A stretch of DNA of 64,000 bases from Oleiagrimonas sp963821885. Lineage in GTDB: Bacteria; Pseudomonadota; Gammaproteobacteria; Xanthomonadales; Rhodanobacteraceae. The notes beneath the pieces were generated by a model. It worked only from the letters and a program-made list of their open reading frames with translations, was not told where the DNA came from and searched no databases. Position 1 is the first letter of the stretch; every line of letters begins with the position of its first letter. The stretch is taken from assembly GCA_963821885.1 (NCBI GenBank), contig CAWGFN010000002.1:558001-622000 (forward strand), in the 5' to 3' direction. This document shows positions 28,211 to 38,563 of this stretch, in pieces. The translations under genes were made by a program, and so were the position numbers.

Positions 28211-29161
28211 ATGAACGATGCCCTCGCGCCCTATGCCGGCCTGTCGCCGGACGTGGTGCTCGACGCCGTCGAGGCGTCGGGCATCTACACCGACGGCCGC
28301 CTGCTGGCGCTCAACAGCTACGAGAACCGCGTCTACCAGGTGGGACTGGAGGACGGCGGCTTCCTGGTCGCCAAGTTCTATCGCCCGAACCGCTGGAGCG
28401 ACGCGGCGATCGAGGAGGAACACGCCTTCGGCCTGGAACTGGCCGCGGCCGAGCTGCCGGTGGTCGCGCCGATGCTGTTCGACGGCGACACGCTGCTGCG
28501 CCACGAAGGCTTCCGCTACGCGCTGTATCCGCGCCGCGGCGGCCGCGCGCCGTCGCTGGAATCGGCCAGCCAGCTGGAATGGATGGGCCGCCTGCTGGCG
28601 CGCATGCACGGCATCGGCGCCCGGCAACCCTTCGCCCACCGCCAGGCCTTCGACCGCGAACACCTGATCGAGCAACCCGCGCAGGCGGCGCTGGATTCGG
28701 GGCTGATCCCGGCGCACCTGGAGGACGCCTACGAAACGGCCATCGACCGACTCGACGCCGCCGTCGCCGCGCGCTTCGACGCCGTCGCGCCGCTGCGCAT
28801 GCTGCGCCTGCACGGCGACTGCCACCCCGGCAACATCCTGTGGACCGACGCCGGCCCGCACTTCGTCGACCTCGACGACGCGCGCAACGGCCCGGCCATC
28901 CAGGACCTGTGGATGCTGGCCGAGGACGAGCGCGGCCTCGACGTGTTGCTGGAAGGCTACGCGCAGTTCGCCGACCTCGATCCGTCCGAACGGCACCTGA
29001 TCCCGGCCCTGCGCGCCATGCGCCAGGCCCACCACGCCGGCTGGATCGCCCAGCGCTGGCACGACCCGGCCTTCCCCGCCGCCTTCCCCTACGCCGCCGA
29101 GGCACGCTGGTGGCAGGAACACATCGGCGACCTCGAACAAGCCGCTGACTCCATGGCATGA
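28211..29161 (+). CDS. srkA: Stress response kinase A (YihE-type Ser/Thr kinase)
   Basis: The 316-residue protein is an aminoglycoside-phosphotransferase-fold kinase matching SrkA/YihE: LNSYENRVYQVGLEDGGFLVAKFYRPNRW (ATP-binding lobe with Lys), EEEHAFGLELAAAELPVVAP, the catalytic loop LRLHGDCHPGNILW and the metal motif FVDLDDARNGPAIQDLWML. In E. coli it counters the MazEF-linked envelope stress death pathway. The length is close to the E. coli 328 residues. It is downstream of the thioesterase gene, and REP hairpins follow it. Confidence 0.93.
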   Translation: MNDALAPYAGLSPDVVLDAVEASGIYTDGRLLALNSYENRVYQVGLEDGGFLVAKFYRPNRWSDAAIEEEHAFGLELAAAELPVVAPMLFDGDTLLRHEGFRYALYPRRGGRAPSLESASQLEWMGRLLARMHGIGARQPFAHRQAFDREHLIEQPAQAALDSGLIPAHLEDAYETAIDRLDAAVAARFDAVAPLRMLRLHGDCHPGNILWTDAGPHFVDLDDARNGPAIQDLWMLAEDERGLDVLLEGYAQFADLDPSERHLIPALRAMRQAHHAGWIAQRWHDPAFPAAFPYAAEARWWQEHIGDLEQAADSMA

Positions 29162-29173
29162 AGCACTTTGTCT

Positions 29174-29285
29174 CCTCCCCCTGCGGGCAGGGGGAGGTTG
29201 GGTGGGGGTCGCGCCGAAGGCGCGCACGTGCCCAGCGCCCTGCGGGCGCCACCCCACCTCAATCCTCCCCTGCGAGCAGGGGAGG
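29174..29285. repeat. Pair of REP-like hairpins after srkA
   Basis: CCTCCCCCTGC-GG-GCAGGGGGAGG (29174-29197) and CCTCCCCTGC-GA-GCAGGGGAGG (29264-29285) face each other, and their flanks (GGTTGGGTGGGG and CCCCACCTCAA) are also complementary, making a larger inverted repeat. The first lies 13 bp after the srkA stop. They match the hairpin family at 10.2, 15.0 and 21.7 kb. Confidence 0.85.
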
Positions 29286-29408
29286 AGGCCGCTCGCGGCA
29301 TGTTGCGGCATGCATCACGCGCACAGCGGTTCCATGAAGCACGCGTATCCCGCATGCCCAGCCGCCGTCGGCTACCATGCCGCTTTTGGTCAACTGGACC
29401 CGATACCC

Positions 29409-29852
29409 ATGCACCGACAACTGCTGCGCCTGATCGGCATTCTCGAAATCGCCGGTGGCCTGTTCGGCCTGGTCGACCAGGTCGAGCGCCTGTTCCCGTG
29501 GGGCGGGATGCTGGACATGATCCGCGCGCTGGTCGGCGTGGTGGTGTTCGCGCTGATGCTGGTGGCCGGCGTGCTGCTGCTCGAGCGCCACGCCGCCGGC
29601 ACCCGCCTATCGCGCTGGATGCAGCTGGCGCAACTGCCGGTGATCGGCACGCCGTTCCTCAGTTACGGTCTGTTCGCGGGTGCCCAGCTGGCCATCACCC
29701 TGGTCATCCACAAGCCGCTGTCGCTGCTGGCCGACGCCGACCTCGGCCACTGGCACTGGCAACTGGCGCCGGCCGGCCCGCACGACTGGCACCTGGGCAT
29801 CAACCTGGTCGCGCTGGCGGCCTGGTTCGTGCTGCGCTGGAAGCGCGGCTGA
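29409..29852 (+). CDS. Conserved-type membrane protein of unknown function
   Basis: The 147-residue protein has about four hydrophobic segments (near residues 5-20, 36-60, 80-103 and 130-144) and a His/Trp-rich loop ADLGHWHWQLAPAGPHDWHLG before the last one. The sequence starting MHRQLLRLIGILEIAGGLFGLVDQ suggests the true start is ATG 29409; the longer frame runs into repeat sequence. I do not recognise the family. It stands between the hairpin repeats and rlmI on the same strand. Confidence 0.75.
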   Translation: MHRQLLRLIGILEIAGGLFGLVDQVERLFPWGGMLDMIRALVGVVVFALMLVAGVLLLERHAAGTRLSRWMQLAQLPVIGTPFLSYGLFAGAQLAITLVIHKPLSLLADADLGHWHWQLAPAGPHDWHLGINLVALAAWFVLRWKRG

Positions 29853-29955
29853 GCCACGCCCGTAGACCCGCCGCGCAAGGCCGGCGCTGTCCGGCCCTCG
29901 TTTCGCCGCGCATGAAAAGATCGAAGGCGGACGGTACCCGCCCTACAATAGGCGA

Positions 29956-31125
<1,170 letters not shown>

Positions 31126-31191
31126 TGGCCCGGACCCGCGCGCCAAGCATCCGCGCGATGTAGGATCGACCGGACTCCCGGGGGCTGGACC

Positions 31192-31626
31192 ATGAACATC
31201 CGCATCATCGCCAACGTGCTGCTCGCCCTCGCGGCCCTGCTGGCCACCGGTTACGTGCTGGCGCACGACCCGCTGTTCATCCCCTCGCTGTCCGCGCCGG
31301 GACGCGGCCTGCTGTTCGCCGGCCCGGCCCGCGACCTGCTGCTGCTCGGACTTCTGGGCATGGCCGCCTTTGCCGGCGCCGTGGCGCGGGCCTGGCATCG
31401 CGGCGATATTCCGTTGCCGCCCCCGGGCACCCTTCGACCCGATCCGGACTACCGCGGCCGCATCATGGTGCGCTTCTGGTATCTGCTGCTGCCGATGCTG
31501 GCCGGGCTGATTGGCGCCGTCGCGCTTGCGCGGCGAAGCAGCCCACCGCATTCACCCGACATCGCGCGCACGACCCTGCCCGCGTCCACCCCGGCGCCCG
31601 ACCCACGCTTCCGGACTTGCGCATGA
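31192..31626 (+). CDS. Small membrane protein of unknown function, coupled to an MFS exporter
   Basis: The 144-residue protein has three predicted membrane segments (about 5-24, 43-64 and 96-114) and a Pro-rich C-terminal tail. GGGGG precedes ATG by 7 nt. Its stop overlaps the start of the MFS gene (ATGA at 31623-31626), so translation is coupled and a shared role in efflux is possible. I see no known domain. Confidence 0.8.
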   Translation: MNIRIIANVLLALAALLATGYVLAHDPLFIPSLSAPGRGLLFAGPARDLLLLGLLGMAAFAGAVARAWHRGDIPLPPPGTLRPDPDYRGRIMVRFWYLLLPMLAGLIGAVALARRSSPPHSPDIARTTLPASTPAPDPRFRTCA

Positions 31627-32885
31627 GCCTGCCCTCCGAACCGCGACGCCGCGCCGCGTTCGCCTTCATCTTCGTCACCGTGCTGATCGACATCCTGTCG
31701 TTCGGCATCATCATCCCGGTGCTGCCGCACCTGCTCGAGAAGCTGACCGGCGACATCGCCCACGCGGCCATCTGGGCGGGCGTGATCAGCACCATGTTCG
31801 CGGCCATCCAGTTCTTCTCCTCGCCCATCCAGGGCGCGCTGTCGGACCGCTTCGGCCGGCGTCCGGTGATATTGCTGTCCAACCTCGGCCTGGGCATCGA
31901 TTTCGCGGTGATGGCGCTGGCGCCGTCGCTGTGGCTGCTGTTCCTCGGCCGCGCCATGTCGGGCATGACCGCGGCCAGCTTCAGCACCGCCAATGCCTAC
32001 ATCGCCGACGTCACGCCGAAGGAGAAGCGCGCGGCCACCTACGGCATGCTCGGCGCGGCCTTCGGCATCGGCTTCGTGATCGGCCCGGCGCTGGGCGGCT
32101 TCCTCGGCGGCATCGACATCCGCCTGCCGTTCTGGCTCGCCGCCGGCCTGGCGGTGACCAACTTCTGCTACGGCTACTTCGTGCTGCCCGAATCGCTGCC
32201 GCCCGAGCGGCGCAGCCCGCGCTTCGACTTCAAGACCGCGCATCCGATCGGCACCCTGAAGTTCCTCGCCCGGCATCGCCTGGTGCTGGGCCTGGCGCTG
32301 CTGGTGTTCCTCAGCCAGCTGGCGCACTACGTGCTGCAGAGCACCTTCGTGCTGTACACCGACTTCCGCTACCACTGGGGCCCGACCCAGGTCGGCTACG
32401 TGCTGGCCCTGGTCGGCATCTGCTCGGCGTTCGTGCAGGCCTGGCTGACCGGCAGGCTTTCACCGCGGCTCGGCGACCGCCGCCTGCTGATCTATGGCCT
32501 GCTGTTCGGCATGCTGTCGATGCTGATGATGGGCCTGGCCACCTCGTGGTGGCTGCTGGTCGCCGCGGTGCCGGTGATGGCGCTGTGGGGCATGGCCGAA
32601 CCGGCCACGCAATCGATGCTGACCCAGCAGATCGCGCCGGACGAACAGGGTCGCCTGCAGGGCGCGCTGAGCAGCCTGATGGCCCTGGCCGGCATCTTCG
32701 GCCCGACCCTGTTCACGCAGATCTTCGCCTGGTCGATCCACAGCCCGCAGTACAAGCTGCCCGGCGCCGCATTCCTGGTCGCCGGGGTGCTGCTGGGCGC
32801 CTGCATGCTGTGGGCCTGGCACCTGACGCGCGAGCTGCGCCATCAGGCCGACGCGCCACACGCTGTCGCCGAAGGCGAAACCTGA
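31623..32885 (+). CDS. TCR/Tet-type MFS drug:proton antiporter
   Basis: The 420-residue protein has 12 predicted membrane helices and the Tet-family marks: FVTVLIDILSFGIIIPVLPHLL in helix 1, motif A SDRFGRRPVILLSNLG after helix 2, GRAMSGMTAASFSTANAYIADVT in helices 4-5, FGIGFVIGPALGGFLG (motif C) in helix 5, and TGRLSPRLGDRRLLIYG in the second half. It exports an unknown compound using the proton gradient; true tetracycline resistance cannot be assumed. The start overlaps the upstream gene by ATGA. It converges on a lipoprotein gene. Confidence 0.9.
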   Translation: MSLPSEPRRRAAFAFIFVTVLIDILSFGIIIPVLPHLLEKLTGDIAHAAIWAGVISTMFAAIQFFSSPIQGALSDRFGRRPVILLSNLGLGIDFAVMALAPSLWLLFLGRAMSGMTAASFSTANAYIADVTPKEKRAATYGMLGAAFGIGFVIGPALGGFLGGIDIRLPFWLAAGLAVTNFCYGYFVLPESLPPERRSPRFDFKTAHPIGTLKFLARHRLVLGLALLVFLSQLAHYVLQSTFVLYTDFRYHWGPTQVGYVLALVGICSAFVQAWLTGRLSPRLGDRRLLIYGLLFGMLSMLMMGLATSWWLLVAAVPVMALWGMAEPATQSMLTQQIAPDEQGRLQGALSSLMALAGIFGPTLFTQIFAWSIHSPQYKLPGAAFLVAGVLLGACMLWAWHLTRELRHQADAPHAVAEGET

Positions 32886-32896
32886 CGCCCGCCGGA

Positions 32897-33397
32897 TCAG
32901 TGGATGTGCGCGAGCACGATGCTGGCCACTTTCCGTTGCGACGCCTCGTCGCCCGGCGTGACCACGTCCAGCCAGACATTGTCCTTGCGCATCAACAAGC
33001 GCCGCACGCGGCTGTCGGGCGCGCGCCAGGCCTCATCGCCCAGACCGTCGACCGCCTTGATCGGCGACAGGTTGGCCAGGCCATCCCTGACCGCCGCCAG
33101 CTCCTGCACCGCCTGCGCGGCGGACGGCTCGACGTACACGTTGTAGGTCAGCGAGGTGTAGAAGTCCTGGCGGGACCGATACACGCAGCTGAACGTCGAC
33201 AGGTGTTGCGGTCCGGCTACGTCGGCGGGCGGGACATGAAGAATCGCCGCCGCTTGCGCCGCCGTGAGTCCGCCGCAGGGGCCGGTGGTGGCGGCCGCGG
33301 CGGATGCGCCGGGCGACGTCGATGGCGAACAGGCCGCCAGCACCAGGGCCCATCCGGCCAGGGTACCGATGACGAATCGGGTATTCATGTCATGCAC
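32897..33397 (-). CDS. Predicted lipoprotein, DUF3558-like
   Basis: The 166-residue product has a lipoprotein signal (NTRFVIGTLAGWALVLAAC; lipobox LAAC), a Ser/Ala linker, then a domain with CGGLTAAQAAAILHVPPADV, FSCVYRSRQDFYTSLTYNVYV and LGDEAWRAPDSR, a pattern seen in DUF3558-type lipoproteins. GGAG lies 5 nt before ATG 33397; ATG 33388 is an alternative. It is the last of a run of minus-strand exported-protein genes. A second lipoprotein of the same style is at 34862-35392. Function unknown. Confidence 0.75.
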   Translation of the reverse strand: MHDMNTRFVIGTLAGWALVLAACSPSTSPGASAAAATTGPCGGLTAAQAAAILHVPPADVAGPQHLSTFSCVYRSRQDFYTSLTYNVYVEPSAAQAVQELAAVRDGLANLSPIKAVDGLGDEAWRAPDSRVRRLLMRKDNVWLDVVTPGDEASQRKVASIVLAHIH

Positions 33398-33445
33398 GCT
33401 CCTGGATGATCACCGGGCAGATTCGAATCGGCATGGCATCGCGCG

Positions 33446-34810
33446 TTACCTGATCCGACGGATCGACGTCGGCGGAAGCCTGGGCCTGGCGACCCCGCAA
33501 TATCCCGCAGGCACGTCCAGGCGGACATTGAATGGCGGCGACGGCAGGTACGAAAGCGAGTCGGGCGGGGCGCCCGCCGGACCCGTGTACAGAACCAGGT
33601 GATGCGTTCCGGGCAGCTTGCCGAGCGGCGCCTGGGTGCCCAGCACCATCGTATGGCTCCACGACTGCCCGTGCGCAAGTCCCGGCAACCCCATGCTCGT
33701 GCTCTGCAATGATCCCGAACCGGAGTCCCTGGCCAGCAGGAATACCGAATCCGAAGGCTTCCTCACCAGTGGTCCGCCCTCGTTGACCACGGTGAACCGC
33801 AGCACGGCCAGCCGCTTGGGGTCGCACGAATGCGTGAGCGATGCACTGGCCGCCTGGATCACCAGCCGGGGTTTGGCGAACGTCGTCGGAATCGAAGGCC
33901 CAGTGGACACCAGTCCACCCCGCGGGGCCTGCCGCGACGGTGTCGACGCGGCTTGTTCACGATCCCCCGCCTGCGCACGCACCGTCGGTTGCGTGAGCTG
34001 TGCCGAGGTCACCTTGCTCACCTGCTTGGGTGGATACGGCACATGCACCTTGACCCGGCTGATCGGCTGCGCCGAGGGGTACCACCCCGGGCCGTGAAGT
34101 GGATGCAAGGTACAGCCAAGCACATGGTCGCCGGGGGTCGGATGCCAGGGCGCCTGGACCACCTGGAGACGGCGCGGATCGACATCCCAGTAGCAGTTGG
34201 AAAAGTTCTTCTGGTCACAGGTGCCCTGGTCGGGGTTGTTGTAATCGATGTACTTGGCCTTGATCTTGCCGTGACTGTCATAGGTGATGTGCATGTGGGC
34301 ATACACGTGCCCGACCGGTGGGGCGCTCCAGAGCGAGGCGATCGATTGGTTTTTGGTTTCGTCCTTGAGCGTGATCGGCCAGTGCTGCATGTACGGCGCA
34401 TGCGTCGGGATGGTCTTGAACCCAGACGGCGAGGACACGTAGCCCGGCTTCATCTCGTACTGATAGCTGCACGCCAGATGCACGTCGCGGGCCTTGGCCG
34501 GCAGCATGTATATCCGGGTGATGCAGGTGCTGGTGGCCTTGTCCTGCGCGCAATCGCCGTCCATCCAGCGCAGCGCATGACCGTTGGCGATCACGTCGAC
34601 CTGCTTGACTGCGACGCGCCAGAGCACGGGATGCGGCTTGGGCAGCGGCGGATCAATCCAGCGGTGCTGTGCATGGGCCACGGATGAAAGGCCCGCCAGA
34701 AGAAACAGGCAGGCCAGCATCGCGGCTCCCTTCACTCCTCGGTGCCGGCCCGCGGGCAGGGTCACGGGATCGGCGAACATCGATTGCACGCATGTATTCG
34801 GTCGCATCAT
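33446..34810 (-). CDS. Secreted protein with CARDB-like C-terminal domain, function unknown
   Basis: The 454-residue frame has a signal peptide ending AGLSSVAHA. If translation starts at 34810 (GAGGA 5 nt upstream) the signal has a long basic N-region; ATG 34720, with AGGGAG upstream, gives 424 residues. The middle (about 50-270) is Tyr/Trp/His-rich with several Cys (GCTLHPLHGPGWYPS). The C-terminal 120 residues (LTHSCDPKRLAVLRFTVVNEGG to SPPFNVRLDV) resemble CARDB/Ig-like adhesion modules. GC is visibly lower than in neighbours. It belongs to the minus-strand exported-protein cluster. Confidence 0.75.
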   Translation of the reverse strand: MMRPNTCVQSMFADPVTLPAGRHRGVKGAAMLACLFLLAGLSSVAHAQHRWIDPPLPKPHPVLWRVAVKQVDVIANGHALRWMDGDCAQDKATSTCITRIYMLPAKARDVHLACSYQYEMKPGYVSSPSGFKTIPTHAPYMQHWPITLKDETKNQSIASLWSAPPVGHVYAHMHITYDSHGKIKAKYIDYNNPDQGTCDQKNFSNCYWDVDPRRLQVVQAPWHPTPGDHVLGCTLHPLHGPGWYPSAQPISRVKVHVPYPPKQVSKVTSAQLTQPTVRAQAGDREQAASTPSRQAPRGGLVSTGPSIPTTFAKPRLVIQAASASLTHSCDPKRLAVLRFTVVNEGGPLVRKPSDSVFLLARDSGSGSLQSTSMGLPGLAHGQSWSHTMVLGTQAPLGKLPGTHHLVLYTGPAGAPPDSLSYLPSPPFNVRLDVPAGYCGVARPRLPPTSIRRIR

Positions 34811-34861
34811 GTTTTTCCTCGCATGGCGTCCACGGGGCCCGGAGAGACAACGCGGATCGCT

Positions 34862-35392
34862 TCATTCATGGCCAAGCCCATCCAGGGCCGCCTGGGCCAG
34901 CTTGCGGGCCCGCGCCCGCACCGCCGGCGTGGGTGCCTGGTTGATGTTCACCACCAGCGACACGCCGTGATCGAGCACGTGCAATTGCGTGAAGGCCGGC
35001 GTCGTGCCCAGGTACGCGGCCTGGCCGGGGCCATCCGCCGCCTGGATCCTGATGCTGGGCATGCCGGGCGGCGACTTTTCCCTGCGCGCGACGGCCATCT
35101 GCGATCGTGCCTCGGCCTGCGCATCGTCGAAACCCATCCGCGCCACGATCAGCAGGAATCCGCTGCCGGGATGGCCGGCGGAATAGAAACATTCGGACGC
35201 ATCGTCGGGCTTGGTTGGCGTCGGCCCCACGTGCTTGACGGTCACCGTGCCGCCGAGCACGGCGGCGGCGCGCTGCGGGCCGATCAATGTGCACGCGTCG
35301 AGCAGACCGCCACCGGCGGCGCCGGACGATCCATGGCCGCAGGCGCCGCTGGCCACGGCCAGCACGCCGACGAGGAGTGAGCGGATCTTCAT
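34862..35392 (-). CDS. Predicted lipoprotein, DUF3558-like
   Basis: The 176-residue product has a lipoprotein signal (MKIRSLLVGVLAVASGAC; lipobox ASGAC), a Gly/Ser stretch, then LLDACTLIGPQRAAAVLGGTVTVKHV, SECFYSAGHPGSGFLLIVARMG and VLDHGVSLVVNINQ. The paired Cys and the overall pattern resemble the lipoprotein at 32897-33397, so the two may be paralogues. AGGAG lies 6 nt before the ATG. It sits 51 bp upstream of the CARDB-like gene on the same strand. Function unknown. Confidence 0.78.
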   Translation of the reverse strand: MKIRSLLVGVLAVASGACGHGSSGAAGGGLLDACTLIGPQRAAAVLGGTVTVKHVGPTPTKPDDASECFYSAGHPGSGFLLIVARMGFDDAQAEARSQMAVARREKSPPGMPSIRIQAADGPGQAAYLGTTPAFTQLHVLDHGVSLVVNINQAPTPAVRARARKLAQAALDGLGHE

Positions 35393-35437
35393 GATGTTCT
35401 CCTTGTCCAGTTCATGTCGCCGGGATGCCGGTCCCGG

Positions 35438-36415
35438 CTAGTGGGTCTTCAGCCGCCGCACCGGTTGCATCGGGCGCATCACGCGCAACCGCATCGGATC
35501 GGTGACCACGAAGCTGTGCCAGTCCGACCACGGGCCGTGCGCGTTGCCGGCGCGCAGCGCCTCGCGCACGCGGAAGCGATACACGTAGCTGGCATCGAAA
35601 CGGTTCGCATGCACCTGCGAAAACGGCACCTGCAGGGTCGAGGGCGTGGCCGCCTCGTCCAGGGTCCGCAGCGATGCCGGTGCCGACCAGGCGCGGTACG
35701 GCGAGGCCAGCCCCAGCACGCGCGGGAAATCCGTGGGCTTGGGATGCGGATTGACGTAGTCGTTGTTGGCCTTGGTGTACCAGGTGGCCCGCTGCCATTC
35801 GAAGGCGTAGGTCCAGCGTGCCGGATTCGGGTGCCGCAGCATGGCCATGACCCGGACCGCGATGTTCCGGTTGGCGAACACCTGCCCGTTCGACGGCGCC
35901 AGCACCCTCGGCGCCTTCGCCACGTCGTTGAAGCTCTGCACCACGGTCACGCGGTGCCAGGCGCTCCACGGCCCGTTTTCCGGCTTCAGTTTGCTCTTGG
36001 ACGTCACCCAGGCCAGGCGCACACGCACGTACCAGGTGCCGGTGGCGGGAATGCCGCCCTCGCGCGGGACCTGGATGATGTCCTGGGTCGAGTGCGGTTC
36101 GATGCCCGAGTAGCGGTTGTCCTGGCGCGTGCACGGGTTGGTCTGCCCCGGCCAGGGCTGCGACTGCAGGGAGATTTCGGTGGGCGGCGAATCCTTGCCC
36201 GGCACGCAGTGCCAATACTGGCTCCAGGAGAACAGGTGCCAGAAGCTCTGGTAGTCCCAGGACACCGGCGCGAAGGTGAAGCGCAGCGTCAGCGGCGCGC
36301 GGTTGTTCACCTGCGCGGGCCCGATGATGCGCGGGCGCGGTAGCGGGTTGCCGGCGAGAGCGGGCCATGCGCAGAACAGCGCCAGCAAGAACGTGAGATT
36401 GCGAAATCGGGTCAT
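35438..36415 (-). CDS. Secreted beta-rich protein with Ig/FN3-like halves, function unknown
   Basis: The 325-residue product has a signal peptide (MTRFRNLTFLLALFCAWPALA). Two similar beta-rich halves follow: PRPRIIGPAQVNNRAPLTLRFTF (from about 26) and PRVLAPSNGQVFANRNIAVRVMA (from about 155), each continuing with a Trp/Tyr-rich segment and ending at GPWSAWHRVTV or GPWSDWHSFVV. This internal repeat suggests tandem Ig/FN3-fold domains. ATG 36415 has AGGGAAG upstream and begins the signal peptide; the longer frame is not supported. It lies 45 bp upstream of the lipoprotein gene. Confidence 0.78.
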   Translation of the reverse strand: MTRFRNLTFLLALFCAWPALAGNPLPRPRIIGPAQVNNRAPLTLRFTFAPVSWDYQSFWHLFSWSQYWHCVPGKDSPPTEISLQSQPWPGQTNPCTRQDNRYSGIEPHSTQDIIQVPREGGIPATGTWYVRVRLAWVTSKSKLKPENGPWSAWHRVTVVQSFNDVAKAPRVLAPSNGQVFANRNIAVRVMAMLRHPNPARWTYAFEWQRATWYTKANNDYVNPHPKPTDFPRVLGLASPYRAWSAPASLRTLDEAATPSTLQVPFSQVHANRFDASYVYRFRVREALRAGNAHGPWSDWHSFVVTDPMRLRVMRPMQPVRRLKTH

Positions 36416-36610
36416 GATCTTCCCTCTCTTCTCTGTCGGTTCAAGCAACGGCAGGCATGCTTGGCGTCCAACCTCGCATCCTTGCAGTCGAGCGTGGTGA
36501 CCAGGCGTCGTCACCGTGCGCGGAGGCGCGGTTGCGGCTGCGGCATGCCCATGGCCCCCGGCTACCACAGCGGTGCGGCGAAGGCGCCGGCTCGCGCGTG
36601 CAGGGCTGCG

Positions 36611-38563
36611 TCACTCATGGGAGATGTCCTCGACGGTGGGCGACGCCGGTCCGATGCTGCCGTCGGCGGCGCGATAGAGGATGCGGTACCGAGGTTGCCC
36701 ATCGCCCGGCGCCAGATCGCGCACCCGGGTCTCGGCGGTGGGGCCGGCCACCTGGCTCCAGTGCACGCCGTCGGTCGAGCGCTGCACCAGCACCGTCAGG
36801 TCCTTCGGCGGCGCGGCGAAGTCGATCACGACCTGCGCCATCGGTTGTGTCTGGCGATGCAGCGTCGGCGGCGCGGGCGCCGGCATCGGCGGCGCGCCGA
36901 CGCGCACCTGCACCATCGGGCTGTCGGCACTGCGGTTGCCGGCCGCGTCGTAGGCGACCAGGTGGTACCAGTAGGTCTGTCCCGGCTGCACCCAGCTGTC
37001 GCGGTACGCGACCTGGCCCGGACGCAGCGGGGCGCCGATGACCAGTCCGGGGTCCTCGGCGCTGGCGCCGCGCAGCACGTAGATGCGCTGCGTGTCGGCC
37101 ACCGGCGTGGCCGCCCGCACGGTCAGCTCGACCGCGCCGTGGGCGCCGGAGGTGGCGATGATCCGCGGCGGCAGGGGCGGCGTGGTGTCGCGCAACTTCA
37201 CCGTGACCACGGCCGAGGGCGCGCTGACCAGGTTGTCCTGGCTGACTGCGGTGACGCGGTAGTGCAGCGTGCCGCCGCTCTGCGGACCCAGCGGGTCGTC
37301 GTAGCGCGTGGCCGGCCACAACGCCTGGTTGACGCGGCTCCACGACGGGCTGCCCTCGGCGCGACGCTCGATGATGTATCCGGCCACCTGGCGCGGCGCC
37401 ACCGACCACTCAAGTCGCACGCGCGTGTTGCCGACGCGTGCCCGGACATCCTCCGGGGTCGGCGGCATGGCGTCCGAACGCGCCTGCACCGCGACGGGGT
37501 CGGAAGGCGGACCGAGATCACCGCGCGGTCCCATCGCCCGCACCCGGTAGTAGTAGACCGTGCCGCCGGACAGGCCGGCGTCACTGAATCGCGGCGTGGC
37601 CGTCGGCACGCCATCGGGCGTCATCAACTCGAACGGACCGGTGGCCAGCAGCGCGCGCTCGACCACGTAGCCGCGCGTGTGCGGATTGTCCGAACCGTCC
37701 CAGCGCAACGCCACGCGGTTGTCCGTGGCGCTGGCCACCAGGCCGGTCGGCGGACGCTGGGCATCCAGGTCGGTGGCGTACACCTGCACCCGCGCCCGCT
37801 GGCCGACACGACCGAGCGCATCGATCAGCGCCACCTGGTAGGTCAGGTCCTGTTCCAGCGGCGCCAGGGTGTCGATGTAGGCGGCGTCGTCGGCCTGCCG
37901 ACTCGGCGGCATCAGCGGCGTATGCCTGAGCAAGGGCTGCGCGCCGCCGCCATCGTCACGCCACACCTGGAAGGACAGCACCGGAATCGGCGCGCGTGAA
38001 TCGAGCGGCGCCCAGTACAGCGCCGGACCGTCCTCGTGCATGCGGGCGGTCAGCTTGTCCGGCGCCGCTGGCGCGCCGGCCGGCTGCACGCGACACGACA
38101 GGGGCTGGCCCTGGCGCTTGCCCGCGCCATCGACCGCGGTCACGGACAGCGTGCCGGCGCCCGCGGCCCGGCCCGGCAGGACGCCAGCCATGCCGGCGGC
38201 GCGGGCGAAGGTCCAGTCCGACATCAATCGCGCGTACACGATCATGCCGGCATCGACGTCGGGCTGCGCACGCGCCCGCGCGGGCAGGTCCGTCAGGGCG
38301 CGCGCGGTGAGCGGCTCCAGCGCGGCGCGCGCCGTGGCGTCGACGCCGACATGGCCGAGTTCGGTCGCCCCGCGGCGCACGTCGAAACCGCCCGCGGGCC
38401 ACTGTGCGGGCGGCATCAGCACCAGCACGCGCAGAGCGCCGTCGGCATCGGCCGCGCACAGTGCGCGCTCATGCGCGGGAGCGGCGGCGTGAACCGGCAC
38501 CACCAGCAGGAGGCCGGCGGCCAGCCACAGGGATCGTTTGAAGCAGCTTTTCACCACAGACAC
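36611..38563 (-). CDS. Secreted protein with four to five fibronectin type III domains
   Basis: The 650-residue product has a signal peptide (KRSLWLAAGLLLVVPVHA). An N-terminal region of about 150 residues is followed by FN3 modules starting near residues 165, 270, 365, 460 and 560, each opening with a PP-rich linker and carrying the Trp and Tyr marks of the fold (RVALRWDGSDNPHTRGYVVE, RVRLEWSVAPRQVAGYIIE, QTYWYHLVAYDAAGNRS). FN3 arrays mediate protein or carbohydrate contacts. The gene overlaps the 3' end of the giant gene by 13 bp, so it is the next cistron of that operon. About 195 bp without features separate it from the following gene. Confidence 0.85.
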   Translation of the reverse strand: MSVVKSCFKRSLWLAAGLLLVVPVHAAAPAHERALCAADADGALRVLVLMPPAQWPAGGFDVRRGATELGHVGVDATARAALEPLTARALTDLPARARAQPDVDAGMIVYARLMSDWTFARAAGMAGVLPGRAAGAGTLSVTAVDGAGKRQGQPLSCRVQPAGAPAAPDKLTARMHEDGPALYWAPLDSRAPIPVLSFQVWRDDGGGAQPLLRHTPLMPPSRQADDAAYIDTLAPLEQDLTYQVALIDALGRVGQRARVQVYATDLDAQRPPTGLVASATDNRVALRWDGSDNPHTRGYVVERALLATGPFELMTPDGVPTATPRFSDAGLSGGTVYYYRVRAMGPRGDLGPPSDPVAVQARSDAMPPTPEDVRARVGNTRVRLEWSVAPRQVAGYIIERRAEGSPSWSRVNQALWPATRYDDPLGPQSGGTLHYRVTAVSQDNLVSAPSAVVTVKLRDTTPPLPPRIIATSGAHGAVELTVRAATPVADTQRIYVLRGASAEDPGLVIGAPLRPGQVAYRDSWVQPGQTYWYHLVAYDAAGNRSADSPMVQVRVGAPPMPAPAPPTLHRQTQPMAQVVIDFAAPPKDLTVLVQRSTDGVHWSQVAGPTAETRVRDLAPGDGQPRYRILYRAADGSIGPASPTVEDISHE